Shown: positions 30,138 through 38,104, numbered from the stretch's first letter. The stretch: 38,104 nt of DNA from an uncultured Phascolarctobacterium sp. (GCA_900545025.1 UQXH01000019.1:1-38104), one strand, 5' to 3'. The notes: generated from the letters alone by a model not told the origin. Translations and numbers: made by a program.

Positions 30138-31529
30138 ATGCATATAGGCAAACTCTGCGGCGTATTATTAGCTGCGGTATGGTATGTAATGCCGGCTTTG
30201 GTAGATGCTGCGCCTATCGACAGTATCAGGAGCAGTATCAGTCCGGCAAGAGTGCGTTTGGTTTTGGACAGCAAAGAAGCAATTAAATACAAGGCAGAAA
30301 AAGATGGCAAGGAGCTTGTTATCGAAATGCCGGACAGCGCGGCCAAAAAGCAGCAGCCGGTGGTGAAAGACCCGTTTATCAAAAAGGTCAAACTGGAGCC
30401 GGAGGGAAAGAAAGGCAGCAGGCTGCAGATTACCCTGGCAAAGGACTGCCAATATAAAATTTATCAATTAAAAGCTCCAGACAGGCTGGTCATAGATATT
30501 TTCCGCATTAACATTATTAAAGAGAGCAAGCAGCTGGCCAAAGGTGTTACCTATACCTATCTGCAGGACGAGTTGAACGGGAAGCAGATCCAAGGATATT
30601 TGCTCAGTGTTGATAAAAAAGCAGATTATGAGCTGAGGCCTTTTTCTGCTGCCGGCAGTTATAACGGACGCGGCTATGTATCAAAAAGGGCGGCGCAGCT
30701 TGGCTTATTGGCAGGTGTAAATGCGTCGTATTTTGACAGCGACGGCTGGGTAATAGGCGTAGTTAAGGACAGAGGCGAGATTTATGCTATGGATGCTGCG
30801 CCGCACAGCGCTTATGTGAGTGATGGTAAGAATCCGGCGATTGTCAAGGATATTGCCTATACAGGTACGGTAAAGCTGCCGGATGGCAAAGTGTTGAAAG
30901 TAAAAGGCATGAACAGGGCGCGTATTGCTGAGGATTTAGTGCTGTATAATGAATATTACGCCACTTCTACCCGTACTAATCAGTTTGGCAGGGAAATTAA
31001 GTTGCGCAGCGGCCGCGTAGTCGCTGTGTCGACGGCAGGCAATATGAGCATCGAGCCGGGGACGCAGGTTATTTCCGGTCACGGTGCTAACGCTGCGGCG
31101 TTGGCCGGTATCAAAGTCGGTGACAGGGTAAGCATAAGTGAGAGCTTAGGCAGTGAAGTGGCTGACAAAGCGCGTATCGTTATTGGCGGCGGCCCATTGC
31201 TGTTGGAAGATGGCAGGGTGAATGTGCGCAGCAGAGAAGAGAATATCGCGGCCGATATTGCCCGCGGACGCGCTCCCAGGACTGCTCTCGGCATGAAGAA
31301 AGACGGTACGCTGCTGGTGCTTGTTGTAGACGGGCGCAACGGAGCTTCCTCCGGACTTACCTTGGAAGAGCTGGCACAATACTTTTTGCGCTTAGGAGCG
31401 CGTGATGCCGTTAATTTTGACGGCGGCGGTTCCAGTATCATGGTCGTAGATAAGAGTATCGTCAACAAGCCCTCCGATGGCAGAGAAAGAGCTGTAAGCA
31501 TTGGCGCAGGCTTATTTCCGCGTTATTAA
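30138..31529 (+). CDS. Exported phosphodiester glycosidase (NAGPA domain) with AMIN-like domain
   Basis: A 463-residue secreted protein. An N-terminal signal peptide (about residues 1-24) is followed by an AMIN-like domain (about 30-125, ending APDRLVIDIFR), which in other proteins binds cell wall or targets the envelope, and a phosphodiester glycosidase (NAGPA) domain (about 165-463). NAGPA marks are AGVNASYFDSDG (192-203) and NFDGGGSS (426-433). Such domains cleave GlcNAc-1-phosphodiesters or act on wall polymers; the substrate here is unknown. The ATG at 30138 is chosen for AGGAGGT just upstream. The location next to mreB/murA and before mla suggests an envelope role. No promoter is obvious in the short gap after mreB. 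Confidence 0.88.
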   Translation: MHIGKLCGVLLAAVWYVMPALVDAAPIDSIRSSISPARVRLVLDSKEAIKYKAEKDGKELVIEMPDSAAKKQQPVVKDPFIKKVKLEPEGKKGSRLQITLAKDCQYKIYQLKAPDRLVIDIFRINIIKESKQLAKGVTYTYLQDELNGKQIQGYLLSVDKKADYELRPFSAAGSYNGRGYVSKRAAQLGLLAGVNASYFDSDGWVIGVVKDRGEIYAMDAAPHSAYVSDGKNPAIVKDIAYTGTVKLPDGKVLKVKGMNRARIAEDLVLYNEYYATSTRTNQFGREIKLRSGRVVAVSTAGNMSIEPGTQVISGHGANAAALAGIKVGDRVSISESLGSEVADKARIVIGGGPLLLEDGRVNVRSREENIAADIARGRAPRTALGMKKDGTLLVLVVDGRNGASSGLTLEELAQYFLRLGARDAVNFDGGGSSIMVVDKSIVNKPSDGRERAVSIGAGLFPRY

Positions 31530-31535
31530 CATTGC

Positions 31536-31564
31536 TTGTCAAAGGTAATGTGAGGTTGTATAAT
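31536..31564 (+). promoter_or_regulatory. Promoter upstream of the small barrel-sandwich gene
   Basis: TTGTCA (31536-31541), a 17-base spacer and a perfect TATAAT (31559-31564), about 42 bases before the gene's ATG. Confidence 0.8.
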
Positions 31565-31605
31565 TATTTTATACAAAAATAACTGAGCTGCTGCTGGAGG
31601 TGCCG

Positions 31606-31917
31606 ATGTTGAAGCCGAAACAACTGGCTGCTTTCTGTATAGCTGTTGCTGTAATGGCGGCAGGCTTGTTATATCTCTATAATAAGTCTGATGCTGTTGA
31701 GCAGAAATCAGTACTGAAAGGCGTAGTCTGCGAAGAAGGACTGGTACGCACAGGCAAAAAGGTGCATCTTGGCGATGTACTGGTCAAAGTGCGATCTGTT
31801 GCCGGCGGCAGTATTGCGGCTGCCCGGGCGTCTGGCTACGGCACGGTGCAGGAGGTACTGGTGCGGCCGGGAGATACGGTGATGCCGGAGCAGACAGTGG
31901 TTATTTTAGAAATCTAA
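31606..31917 (+). CDS. Small membrane-anchored lipoyl/HlyD-like barrel-sandwich protein
   Basis: A 103-residue protein with one N-terminal membrane helix (about residues 8-25) and a short domain resembling half-symmetrical biotinyl/lipoyl or HlyD-type barrel-sandwich hybrids: VLKGVVCEEGLVRTGKKVHLGD then GTVQEVLVRPGDTVMPEQ. The hinge that carries the modified Lys in biotin proteins (AMKM) reads AARASGYG here, so it should not be biotinylated. The helical hairpin of true membrane-fusion proteins is absent. GGAGG lies 5 bases before the ATG at 31606. It has its own promoter and precedes the S55 peptidase gene. The role is unknown; an outside-facing adaptor is a guess. Confidence 0.75.
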   Translation: MLKPKQLAAFCIAVAVMAAGLLYLYNKSDAVEQKSVLKGVVCEEGLVRTGKKVHLGDVLVKVRSVAGGSIAAARASGYGTVQEVLVRPGDTVMPEQTVVILEI

Positions 31918-31925
31918 GTAATTTT

Positions 31926-31955
31926 AAATCGGCGTGGGTCTTGCTGCGCCGGTTT
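31926..31955 (+). terminator. Candidate terminator before the S55 peptidase gene
   Basis: A 9-bp stem with one G-T pair (AAATCGGCG, 31926-31934, with CGCCGGTTT, 31947-31955) and 12-base loop is followed by only TG. The T run is weak, so it may be partial. Confidence 0.45.
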
Positions 31956-31976
31956 TGTGATATATAGGGAGTCAAG

Positions 31977-33650
31977 ATGAAGCTGAAAACCTTAGTAACA
32001 GCATTCTTACTATGCTGCTGGAGCTGTGTAGCGGCAGCTAATGTACCGCTGATGCCGGTCAAGGATTTGCAGCCCGGCATGCAGGGAATTGGCAGGACTG
32101 TTATCAGCGGGGATAAAATTGAAGATTTTAATGTAGAGATATTAGGCGTTAACGGCAGTGAAGCCAGTGGCTACAGCATCTTTGTGCGCCTTTATGGCGA
32201 TTTGATAGATAAGACGGGCGGTGTTGCTCAGGGGATGAGCGGCAGTCCTGTTTATGTAGATGGGAGACTGGTAGGAGCAGTCGCTTTCGGTAAGGCTTTT
32301 AACGACCCCCACTACTGTTTCCTGACGCCCATAGGCAGTATGCTGAAGCTGCTTGACAGTCCTTTGGCGCATGATACTTCCTTTATACCTAAAGGAACTG
32401 CTCTTTTGGCAGGCGGCTTTACGCCCTCTGGTATGGAATATTTGCAGGAAAAGCTGCAGAGTGTAGGGCTTTCTGCTGTTAATGGCGGCAGCAGCGGCGA
32501 CGCGCCTGGCAGTGAAGCTTTGGTGCCTGGCAGTGCCGTAGGTGTTTCCCTCATGGATGGCGATATGTCTTTAGGTGCGTTAGGCACTGTTACCTGGACA
32601 GATGATGAAGGCCATATCCTGGCCTTTGGTCATCCTTTCATGCAGCGCGGCGACAGCAGCTTTTTCATGAACAAGGTATGGATTTTGGGCTGTATCCCTA
32701 ATATGCAGAGCAGTTATAAGGTTGGTAATATCGGCAAAGTAATCGGTACGATAAATCAGGACAGAGCCAGCGGTATTGCCGGCATTACCGGCAGTACTCC
32801 CAAATCTGTGCCGGTGTTTATCGCTGTCAGTGATACCAGCCGCGGCATTAACAGCAGCAGCCGTATCAATATTGTAGAAGATGAACAAATGGTGCCGGTT
32901 ATTTTAGACGCTGCCGTTTTCAATACTGTCAGCAAGACCGTAGACCGCAACGGCGGCGGTACGGCAAAGCTGCATTTTGAAATCAGCGGTGTGGACAGTA
33001 GCGGACAAAACGTACTTATAGACCGTGACAATATGTATTATGCAGGGGAGAATCTGCTGAAATCCATCAATGCGGAACTGGTCGAAGCGGCTAATATCCT
33101 GACGCAGAATAAATTTGAGCAGGTTGATATTTATGGTGTCAATGTTACTGCCGAAGTCAGCGAAGATGTGCAGGTAGCGGAGATTATCCGTGTTACGCCG
33201 CAGAAGCGCGAGGTAAAGCCGGGCGAGAAGCTGTTGATTGACGTAGTGCTCAAGCCTTATCGCGGTAAAGAGTTTACGGAAACCATTACTTTTACCGTAC
33301 CGAAAAATAATCCGGGCGGCAAGCTGGCTCTGAGTGTCCGCGGCGGCAGCTCACTGGCCTGGATACAGAATCTGCTGCGTAAACAGAAGGAAGAAGGATT
33401 GCCTGCTCCTAAGAAAGATGTACGTTATAAGCTGGCGGATTTTATTAAGAACTTTAATGAAGCAGATAAAAATAACGAACTCATTGTAGATATTTCTGCA
33501 TCTCCGCAGCTGAATCAGCAGCCGGAAAAGAACGCAGCCGAGGATGCAGGTTTTGCCGGCATGCTCAAAGGCAGTCCTTATAAACAAAAAACTGCGTTTG
33601 ATTATATTATCGACGGCGAAAATGAATTTGTTATTGAAGTAAAAAAATAA
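31977..33650 (+). CDS. Exported SpoIVB-type S55 peptidase-domain protein
   Basis: A 557-residue exported protein: signal peptide about residues 1-21, then an S55 (SpoIVB) peptidase domain with PGMQGIGRTVISG (33-45) and the nucleophile motif GMSGSPVYVDG (86-96), then GHILAFGHPFMQRGD further along and a long C-terminal region with beta-rich repeats up to about 470. Similar proteins are found in many diderm, non-spore-forming bacteria with this motif order, so the SpoIVB name does not imply sporulation here. The Ser in GMSGS is present; whether the enzyme is active is not shown. It follows a membrane-anchored small protein and precedes mlaE. AGGGAG lies before the ATG. Confidence 0.86.
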   Translation: MKLKTLVTAFLLCCWSCVAAANVPLMPVKDLQPGMQGIGRTVISGDKIEDFNVEILGVNGSEASGYSIFVRLYGDLIDKTGGVAQGMSGSPVYVDGRLVGAVAFGKAFNDPHYCFLTPIGSMLKLLDSPLAHDTSFIPKGTALLAGGFTPSGMEYLQEKLQSVGLSAVNGGSSGDAPGSEALVPGSAVGVSLMDGDMSLGALGTVTWTDDEGHILAFGHPFMQRGDSSFFMNKVWILGCIPNMQSSYKVGNIGKVIGTINQDRASGIAGITGSTPKSVPVFIAVSDTSRGINSSSRINIVEDEQMVPVILDAAVFNTVSKTVDRNGGGTAKLHFEISGVDSSGQNVLIDRDNMYYAGENLLKSINAELVEAANILTQNKFEQVDIYGVNVTAEVSEDVQVAEIIRVTPQKREVKPGEKLLIDVVLKPYRGKEFTETITFTVPKNNPGGKLALSVRGGSSLAWIQNLLRKQKEEGLPAPKKDVRYKLADFIKNFNEADKNNELIVDISASPQLNQQPEKNAAEDAGFAGMLKGSPYKQKTAFDYIIDGENEFVIEVKK

Positions 33651-33717
33651 TTTAGCCAAATAAATGACATAATTTTGTAGTATACTAAAAACAAAGAATA
33701 CCCGAGAGGAACCAAAA

Positions 33718-34488
33718 ATGTTAAAAGATATCTGTGCTTCCTTAGGTAAAAGAATATTGTTTTATTGCGCCTATACCGGCAGGATGACCATGCTGTTTAT
33801 GGATACTGTCAAAAAGCTGAAAGAAGCTGACGCGAAAGAAACCTTACGGCAGATGGCGCTGCTGGGAGCTGATTCCCTGCCCATCGTTTTGATGACTATC
33901 CTGTGTACGGGCATGGTATTTTCCGTGCAGACGGCGAAGGAGTTTGTACGGTTTGGAGCTGCTTCCTCTGTCGGCGGTATCGTCGCTATTGCTATGGCCC
34001 GCGAACTGGTGCCGGTGCTGACGGGAGTAGTGGTAGCTGGACGCATTGGCGCCGCTATAGCTGCGGAAATCGGTACGATGAAGGTAACAGAGCAGATTGA
34101 CGCCCTCAGGGTTATGGCGGCTAATCCGGTAAGCTATCTGGTGGTACCGCGGTTTATCGCTATCGTGCTGATGATGCCGGTACTTATCGTCTTTGCCAAT
34201 ATGATTGGCAATATCGGCGGCTGGCTGGTAGCCCATTATTATGCGGGAATCAGTACCTTTACTTATGAAAATTCTATCAGGACATTGGCAGAGACCTACG
34301 ATATGGTAGGCGGTATGATTAAAGGCTCTTTCTTTGGCGCTATTATCGCCATCGTGGGCTGTCATAAGGGGCTTAATGCTCCTAACGGAGCCGAAGGTGT
34401 CGGCCTTGCTACTACGGAATCGGTGGTTTTATCCATCATCCTGATTTTTATTACCAATTATTTTCTGTCAGTCATCCTGTATGTATAA
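33718..34488 (+). CDS. mlaE: MlaE-type ABC lipid transporter permease
   Basis: Inner-membrane permease of an Mla/MCE phospholipid transport system, 256 residues. It has the family layout: amphipathic start, then membrane segments around LPIVLMTILCTGMVFSVQ, VLTGVVVAGRIGAAIAAEIGTMKVTEQIDALRV (the conserved EIGTM-EQIDAL segment), LVVPRFIAIVLMMPVLIVFANMIG and a C-terminal helix. GAGAGGA lies before the ATG. It has a candidate -10 (TATACT, 33681-33686) with no good -35. It heads mlaE-mlaF-mlaD-tolC and ends 12 bp before mlaF. Confidence 0.95.
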   Translation: MLKDICASLGKRILFYCAYTGRMTMLFMDTVKKLKEADAKETLRQMALLGADSLPIVLMTILCTGMVFSVQTAKEFVRFGAASSVGGIVAIAMARELVPVLTGVVVAGRIGAAIAAEIGTMKVTEQIDALRVMAANPVSYLVVPRFIAIVLMMPVLIVFANMIGNIGGWLVAHYYAGISTFTYENSIRTLAETYDMVGGMIKGSFFGAIIAIVGCHKGLNAPNGAEGVGLATTESVVLSIILIFITNYFLSVILYV

Positions 34489-34500
34489 GGAGTTTATAAG

Positions 34501-35274
34501 ATGGCGGAACCTTTGATTAAAGTACGTAAATTGAAGATTGCTTTCGGAGAGAAAGTAGTGCTGAATGAAATAGACTTCGATATTTATGAAGGCGAGACTC
34601 TTGCAGTCATCGGACCGTCAGGCACTGGTAAGAGCACGGTGATGAAGGTGCTTACAGGTCTGCTGCCGCCAACATCCGGCAGCGTGCTGATAGGCGGGCA
34701 TGAAACCAACGGCTATACGGAGGAAGAATGGGACGGACTGCGGACGCATATGGGTGTAGTCTTTCAGTATTCGGCGCTGTTTGACTTCCTTTCCGTAGGC
34801 GAGAATGTGGCTTTTGGCTTAAGAAGACATACAGCTCTTTCTGAAGAAGAGATTACTGCAAAGGTAAGCGAGCTGCTGGAGTTGGTTGGCTTGCCAGGCA
34901 CTGAAAAGATGCTGCCGTCAGAACTTTCCGGCGGGATGAAAAAACGTGTCGGCCTGGCGAGGGCTTTAGCCATGCAGCCTAAGATAGTATTTTATGATGA
35001 ACCTACTTCCGGGCTTGATCCGGTGATGACCATGACAATCAGCAGGCTGATACGTAAGACGCAGCAGCAGCTGGGTGTTACCTCACTTTTGGTAACACAT
35101 GATATGGAGTCGGTATTTTATACGGCAGACCGTATTGCTATGCTGCATGAAGGCAAGATAGTAGCAACGGGTACGGTAGAAGAGATAAAGAACAGCAGCA
35201 ATCCTGTCGTACAGGCATTTATCAATGGGCAGGAGCTGAAAAAGGAGGAGCAGCAATGGGCAGCAGTGAAGTAA
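34501..35274 (+). CDS. mlaF: MlaF-type ABC transporter ATPase
   Basis: The ATPase of the Mla transporter, 257 residues. Walker A GPSGTGKST is at 38-46, the Q-loop VVFQYSALFD near 87-96, signature LSGGMKKR at 142-149, Walker B IVFYDEPTSGLDP at 162-174 and the switch His in LLVTHDM. The FQYSALFDFLSVGENV and GGMKKRVGLARAL wording is typical of MlaF. AAGGAG precedes the ATG. It overlaps mlaD by 19 bp, so the two are coupled. Confidence 0.96.
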   Translation: MAEPLIKVRKLKIAFGEKVVLNEIDFDIYEGETLAVIGPSGTGKSTVMKVLTGLLPPTSGSVLIGGHETNGYTEEEWDGLRTHMGVVFQYSALFDFLSVGENVAFGLRRHTALSEEEITAKVSELLELVGLPGTEKMLPSELSGGMKKRVGLARALAMQPKIVFYDEPTSGLDPVMTMTISRLIRKTQQQLGVTSLLVTHDMESVFYTADRIAMLHEGKIVATGTVEEIKNSSNPVVQAFINGQELKKEEQQWAAVK

Positions 35275-36524
35275 AAGTAGGCGCCTTTACTTTAGGCGGT
35301 GCCGTAGTACTGGCAGGCATCATCACTTTTATGGGCGCTTTTACCTTTGGCCGCAGCGGCTACGAGCTGCAGATAGATTATCCTCAGGTCAGCGGGCTTA
35401 TGCCAGGACATGTTGTCCGTTATGCCGGCGTACAGGTGGGTACGGTCAAGAAGATTGATGTGGAGCCAAACAGTGTTACTGTTACGGCAGAGATAGACGA
35501 TAATATCAAGATACCGCAGGGAGCTGTCTTTACAATCGGGTCTGACGGTATCCTGGGAGAAAAATTTGTTAACGTACTGCCGCCGCTGAAGCCAGGACAA
35601 GGCTATATTGTGGAGGGCAGCGAAGTCAAGGGTATTCCCGGTGGCGGCATGGAAGAGTTCTTTGCTTCTTCCGGTGATTTGATGACCAAGGTAGAAAATA
35701 TTGCCGAGGCGCTGAATAACGTCTTTGGCGATAAAGAAGTGCAGCAGTCCATGCGCGACGGCTTTAAAAATATGCGCGATATCAGTGAGAACATGAATAC
35801 CTTTACCAAGGTTATGGCAGATGTCGCGATAGCAAATCAGCAGGATATCAATGTCATGATTAAGCAGATGAATGAGATGAGCAGGCGTATGAACGGCGTA
35901 GCTGCTCATATGGAAAGTATCATGGCTAATATTGATAATAATGGCGCCACCGGGCAGAACGTCGCCAGAATGGCGCAGAACCTGGCAGATACAAGCGCTA
36001 AGGTGGAAAATATCATCGGGATGCTGGAAAATGTGGCAACTGACCCGGAAGTGGAACAGTCGTTGAAGGAAACTGTAGTTAACGCCCGTGAAGCAAGCGC
36101 CCGTGCCAACAAGATATTAGGTACTGTTTCCGAAGCCAAAATCCAGGCGGATGTAGGCGGCAGCGCCAAAGGCGGCGACTGGCGCAGCAGCCTGGGTGTA
36201 AAGCTTCAGCCTGCCGAAGACAGCTTTGTCTATATGGGCGGTTATGATATCGGCGATGCCAATAAGTTCGATTTTATCGCCGGTAAGTATATGGGCAACG
36301 CCGCTTTCAGCATGGGAGCCATGCAGGGAGAGTTTGGCGTGGGCCTGAGCTATGATTTTGGCAGGGATTTCCGTCTGTATTCCCAGCTGTATGATTTTGA
36401 CGACAGTAAGGTGCGTGTAGGCGGTGAATTGCGCCTTAACGATAATTTTTCTATCTACGGCGAAACCATGGATGTTAAGGGAAACAAACGTGATACCTAT
36501 ATGGGCGTACGCAGTTATTTTTAA
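35256..36524 (+). CDS. mlaD: MlaD-type MCE protein with a C-terminal beta-barrel-like domain
   Basis: A 422-residue MCE protein; typical E. coli MlaD has about 180. One N-terminal membrane helix (about residues 9-30) precedes the MCE domain (about 36-115, with SGLMPGHVVRYAGVQVGTV and GSDGILGEKFVNV). A long helical region follows (about 130-290). The last 115 residues (about 305-422) alternate polar and aromatic residues in short strands (YMGGYDIG, FGVGLSYDF, YSQLYDFDD, VGGELRL, FSIYGETMD) and end in Phe, as outer-membrane barrels do. This matches the transenvelope MlaD described in Veillonella, where a barrel domain is fused to the MCE protein. Confidence 0.93.
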   Translation: MGSSEVKVGAFTLGGAVVLAGIITFMGAFTFGRSGYELQIDYPQVSGLMPGHVVRYAGVQVGTVKKIDVEPNSVTVTAEIDDNIKIPQGAVFTIGSDGILGEKFVNVLPPLKPGQGYIVEGSEVKGIPGGGMEEFFASSGDLMTKVENIAEALNNVFGDKEVQQSMRDGFKNMRDISENMNTFTKVMADVAIANQQDINVMIKQMNEMSRRMNGVAAHMESIMANIDNNGATGQNVARMAQNLADTSAKVENIIGMLENVATDPEVEQSLKETVVNAREASARANKILGTVSEAKIQADVGGSAKGGDWRSSLGVKLQPAEDSFVYMGGYDIGDANKFDFIAGKYMGNAAFSMGAMQGEFGVGLSYDFGRDFRLYSQLYDFDDSKVRVGGELRLNDNFSIYGETMDVKGNKRDTYMGVRSYF

Positions 36525-36531
36525 AAACCAT

Positions 36532-36560
36532 TTGACTTTTTTCTGCAAAAAAAATATAAT
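36532..36560 (+). promoter_or_regulatory. Promoter of tolC
   Basis: TTGACT (36532-36537), a 17-base spacer and TATAAT (36555-36560). The -10 is perfect and the -35 is one base off. It lies just after the mlaD stop, about 45 bases before the tolC start, so tolC has its own promoter in addition to any read-through from mla. A second, extended -10 (TGGTATACT) lies at 36563-36571. Confidence 0.85.
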
Positions 36561-36569
36561 TTTGGTATA

Positions 36570-36585
36570 CTGACTGATTAGTCAG
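36570..36585. promoter_or_regulatory. Palindromic operator candidate at the tolC start
   Basis: A perfect inverted repeat, CTGACT, GATT, AGTCAG, lies about 4-19 bases downstream of the expected start point. The spacing and symmetry suit a TetR-family or similar dimeric repressor. No regulator gene is adjacent. Confidence 0.5.
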
Positions 36586-36605
36586 CGCGATTGGAGGTTA
36601 GTTAT

Positions 36606-38078
36606 ATGAACAGATATAAATTAAGCAGACGTTTTCTGGCGCTGTCAGCGGCAATGGCGCTGCTGTTCAGTCAGGCTGCTTTTGCTGAGGAAGCTGCACC
36701 GCAGGTTGTAGAGCTGAACCTGCAGCAGGCGATGGAAAAGGCTTTTAATACCAATCCGGCGATTAAGATTTCCGGTTACGAAAAGGATTCTGCCAGAGCA
36801 AATCTGAACGCAGCCCGTCAGAGCAGAGGTATTACCATTACCGGTCAGCACAGCACGACCAGAAGTGGTAAAGATGACAATATAGTTCCTGTATATGATG
36901 GAAATGGTCAAGTTATGTATTGGGATAAAGGTATTGGCAATAATCATTCCAATACTATTTCTGCCAGCATTCCTGTCTATACCGGCGGTAAATTATCCGG
37001 TACTATTGACCAGGCTAAGGCTAATTATAAATATTATCTGGTAGGCGAGCAGAAGGCTTACAACGATATGCGCGAGACTGTTACTAACAGCTATTACGGA
37101 ATGCTGCAGGCAGATAATGTACAGAATCTGAGCCGTGAGTCCGTTAACCGTCTGGAAGAGCATTTGAAAAATGTTAAAGCACAGTATGATGTAGGCGTTG
37201 TTGCCAAAGTGGACGTACTGCGCAGTGAGGTTGAACTGGCAGATGCTCAGCAGACTTTGATTCAGGCAGAAAATGCTTATCATATTGCTGAAGCTACCTT
37301 GAATAAGATTGTCGGACTGCCGATGGATACTACTCTTAAGCTGCAGGACAGCATGCAGTATACTCCTTATGATAATGACATGAAATATTGTCTTGACTAT
37401 GCTGCTGAGCATCGTCCTGATCTGGAACAGGCACGTCAGAATGTGGAAGCTGCCAAAGGCGCTTTAAAAGTAGCGCGCAGCGGTTATATGCCGCAGGTAT
37501 CTGCCAGTGCCAGCCAAAACTGGAACGATAACAACTGGCCCGGTGATGAAAACGGCAACTGGAGCGTAGGCGTAGGCGTCAGCATGAATATATTTGATAC
37601 CGGTGTAACCTTGTCTAAGATTCATGGCGCAGAGGCTGATTTGGCTAAGGCGGAAGAATCCTATCGTGATACTGTGGACAGCATTATGCTGGATGTACGC
37701 AGTACCTATTTAAACCTGCGTGAAGCAGAAAAACGTATTAAGACTACCGAGGTAGCTGTAGCAAAGGCAGAAGAAGATTATCATATTGCCCAGGTACGCT
37801 ACATGGCAGGCGTTGGTACCAATACCGACGTACTGGATGCGCAGGTGGCCTTGACTGATGCCCAAAATAACTATGTACAGTCCCTGTATGATTACAATAC
37901 TTCCAAGACTTCTCTGGAAACTGCAATCGGTGTGCCGATGGTTTTCCCGCATACTGTTACTGTTGAAGAAGCTGCCTTGGAACAGGCTTCTGCTGAAGTG
38001 AATGGTAAGACTGAGCAGGAAAAGATAGATGCTGACGCTGATAAACCAGTAGTAAGCAATGTACCTGTGAAAAAATAA
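36606..38078 (+). CDS. TolC-family outer membrane efflux protein
   Basis: A 490-residue outer-membrane channel protein. The signal peptide spans about residues 1-27 with cleavage near AFA-EE. The repeated TolC domain follows: two halves (about 45-245 and 255-445) with long helices such as LNLQQAMEKAFNTNPAI, EQAKANYKYYLVGEQKA-like segments, DVGVVAKVDVLRSEVELADAQQTL and the matching GVGTNTDVLDAQVALTDAQNNY. GGAGG lies 8 bases before the ATG at 36606; the ATG at 36591 overlaps it. In Negativicutes tolC commonly follows mlaEFD. The last 25 bases of the window after its stop hold no visible gene. Confidence 0.95.
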   Translation: MNRYKLSRRFLALSAAMALLFSQAAFAEEAAPQVVELNLQQAMEKAFNTNPAIKISGYEKDSARANLNAARQSRGITITGQHSTTRSGKDDNIVPVYDGNGQVMYWDKGIGNNHSNTISASIPVYTGGKLSGTIDQAKANYKYYLVGEQKAYNDMRETVTNSYYGMLQADNVQNLSRESVNRLEEHLKNVKAQYDVGVVAKVDVLRSEVELADAQQTLIQAENAYHIAEATLNKIVGLPMDTTLKLQDSMQYTPYDNDMKYCLDYAAEHRPDLEQARQNVEAAKGALKVARSGYMPQVSASASQNWNDNNWPGDENGNWSVGVGVSMNIFDTGVTLSKIHGAEADLAKAEESYRDTVDSIMLDVRSTYLNLREAEKRIKTTEVAVAKAEEDYHIAQVRYMAGVGTNTDVLDAQVALTDAQNNYVQSLYDYNTSKTSLETAIGVPMVFPHTVTVEEAALEQASAEVNGKTEQEKIDADADKPVVSNVPVKK

Positions 38079-38104
38079 GAGCTAAAACATAAAAGCCGCT
38101 GCAT

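Noticed and set aside
31977..33650. Evidence of sporulation from the SpoIVB-like S55 peptidase
   Set aside because: Proteins with this motif order occur in many non-spore-forming diderm bacteria, and the murA-mreB junction lacks sporulation genes.
1..38104. Mobile elements, CRISPR arrays, tRNA or rRNA genes
   Set aside because: No transposase, integrase, repeat-spacer pattern, or tRNA/rRNA-like sequence was seen; the long intergenic gaps are explained by promoters, operators and terminators.

Overview
The window looks like ordinary chromosome from a diderm Firmicute of the Negativicutes, probably an Acidaminococcaceae member close to Phascolarctobacterium; that placement is inference, with no tree or search behind it. 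The evidence is Firmicutes-style gene order (rpmE-prfA-prmC-sua5-rpiB-TIGR01440-glyA-upp-comEB-wecA-wecB-atp operon-murA-mreB) combined with outer-membrane genes (MlaE/MlaF/MlaD, TolC) and succinate-to-propionate enzymes (a CoA-transferase next to methylmalonyl-CoA mutase). I see no prophage, IS element, CRISPR array, tRNA or rRNA.

Layout. 1-1631: the 3' end of an unidentified gene and a monomeric [FeFe] hydrogenase with several ferredoxin-type clusters. 1693-7873: a LysR regulator divergent from an operon of CoA-transferase, methylmalonyl-CoA mutase catalytic subunit, MmgE/PrpD protein and hotdog thioesterase, closed by a terminator. 8008-9390: an NCS2 purine/uracil-type permease with its own promoter. 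9391-10167: a dense regulatory region (terminator, four DnaA-box-like sites, CIRCE operator overlapping a sigma-A promoter) followed by an Hsp20 gene. 10299-17984: a tightly packed translation/one-carbon/pyrimidine salvage block from rpmE to comEB. 18037-20315: undecaprenyl-phosphate GlcNAc-1-P transferase and UDP-GlcNAc 2-epimerase. 20318-27363: the F1Fo ATP synthase operon. 27396-30118: a small unknown protein, murA and mreB. 30138-33650: three exported or membrane-anchored proteins (phosphodiester glycosidase, a small barrel-sandwich protein, an S55 peptidase). 33718-38078: mlaE-mlaF-mlaD-tolC, an envelope lipid transport/export cluster.

The most unusual feature is in the ATP synthase operon. 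There is no free-standing atpH. A truncated delta subunit (C-terminal domain only) is fused in frame to the N-terminus of the alpha subunit, giving a 611-residue protein. This raises a stoichiometry question (three alpha, one delta) that an internal start codon could solve. Other points of interest are the unusual c-subunit ion site, the DnaA-box cluster and the -35-overlapping CIRCE site before hsp20, the MlaD protein with a C-terminal beta-barrel-like tail, the murA-mreB junction lacking the sporulation genes found there in spore formers, and a palindromic operator at the tolC promoter.

Together the genes suggest an anaerobe that turns succinate (through succinyl-CoA and methylmalonyl-CoA) into propionate, disposes of electrons as H2 or senses H2, makes or uses ion gradients with an F-type ATP synthase, and keeps a lipid-trafficking double membrane.
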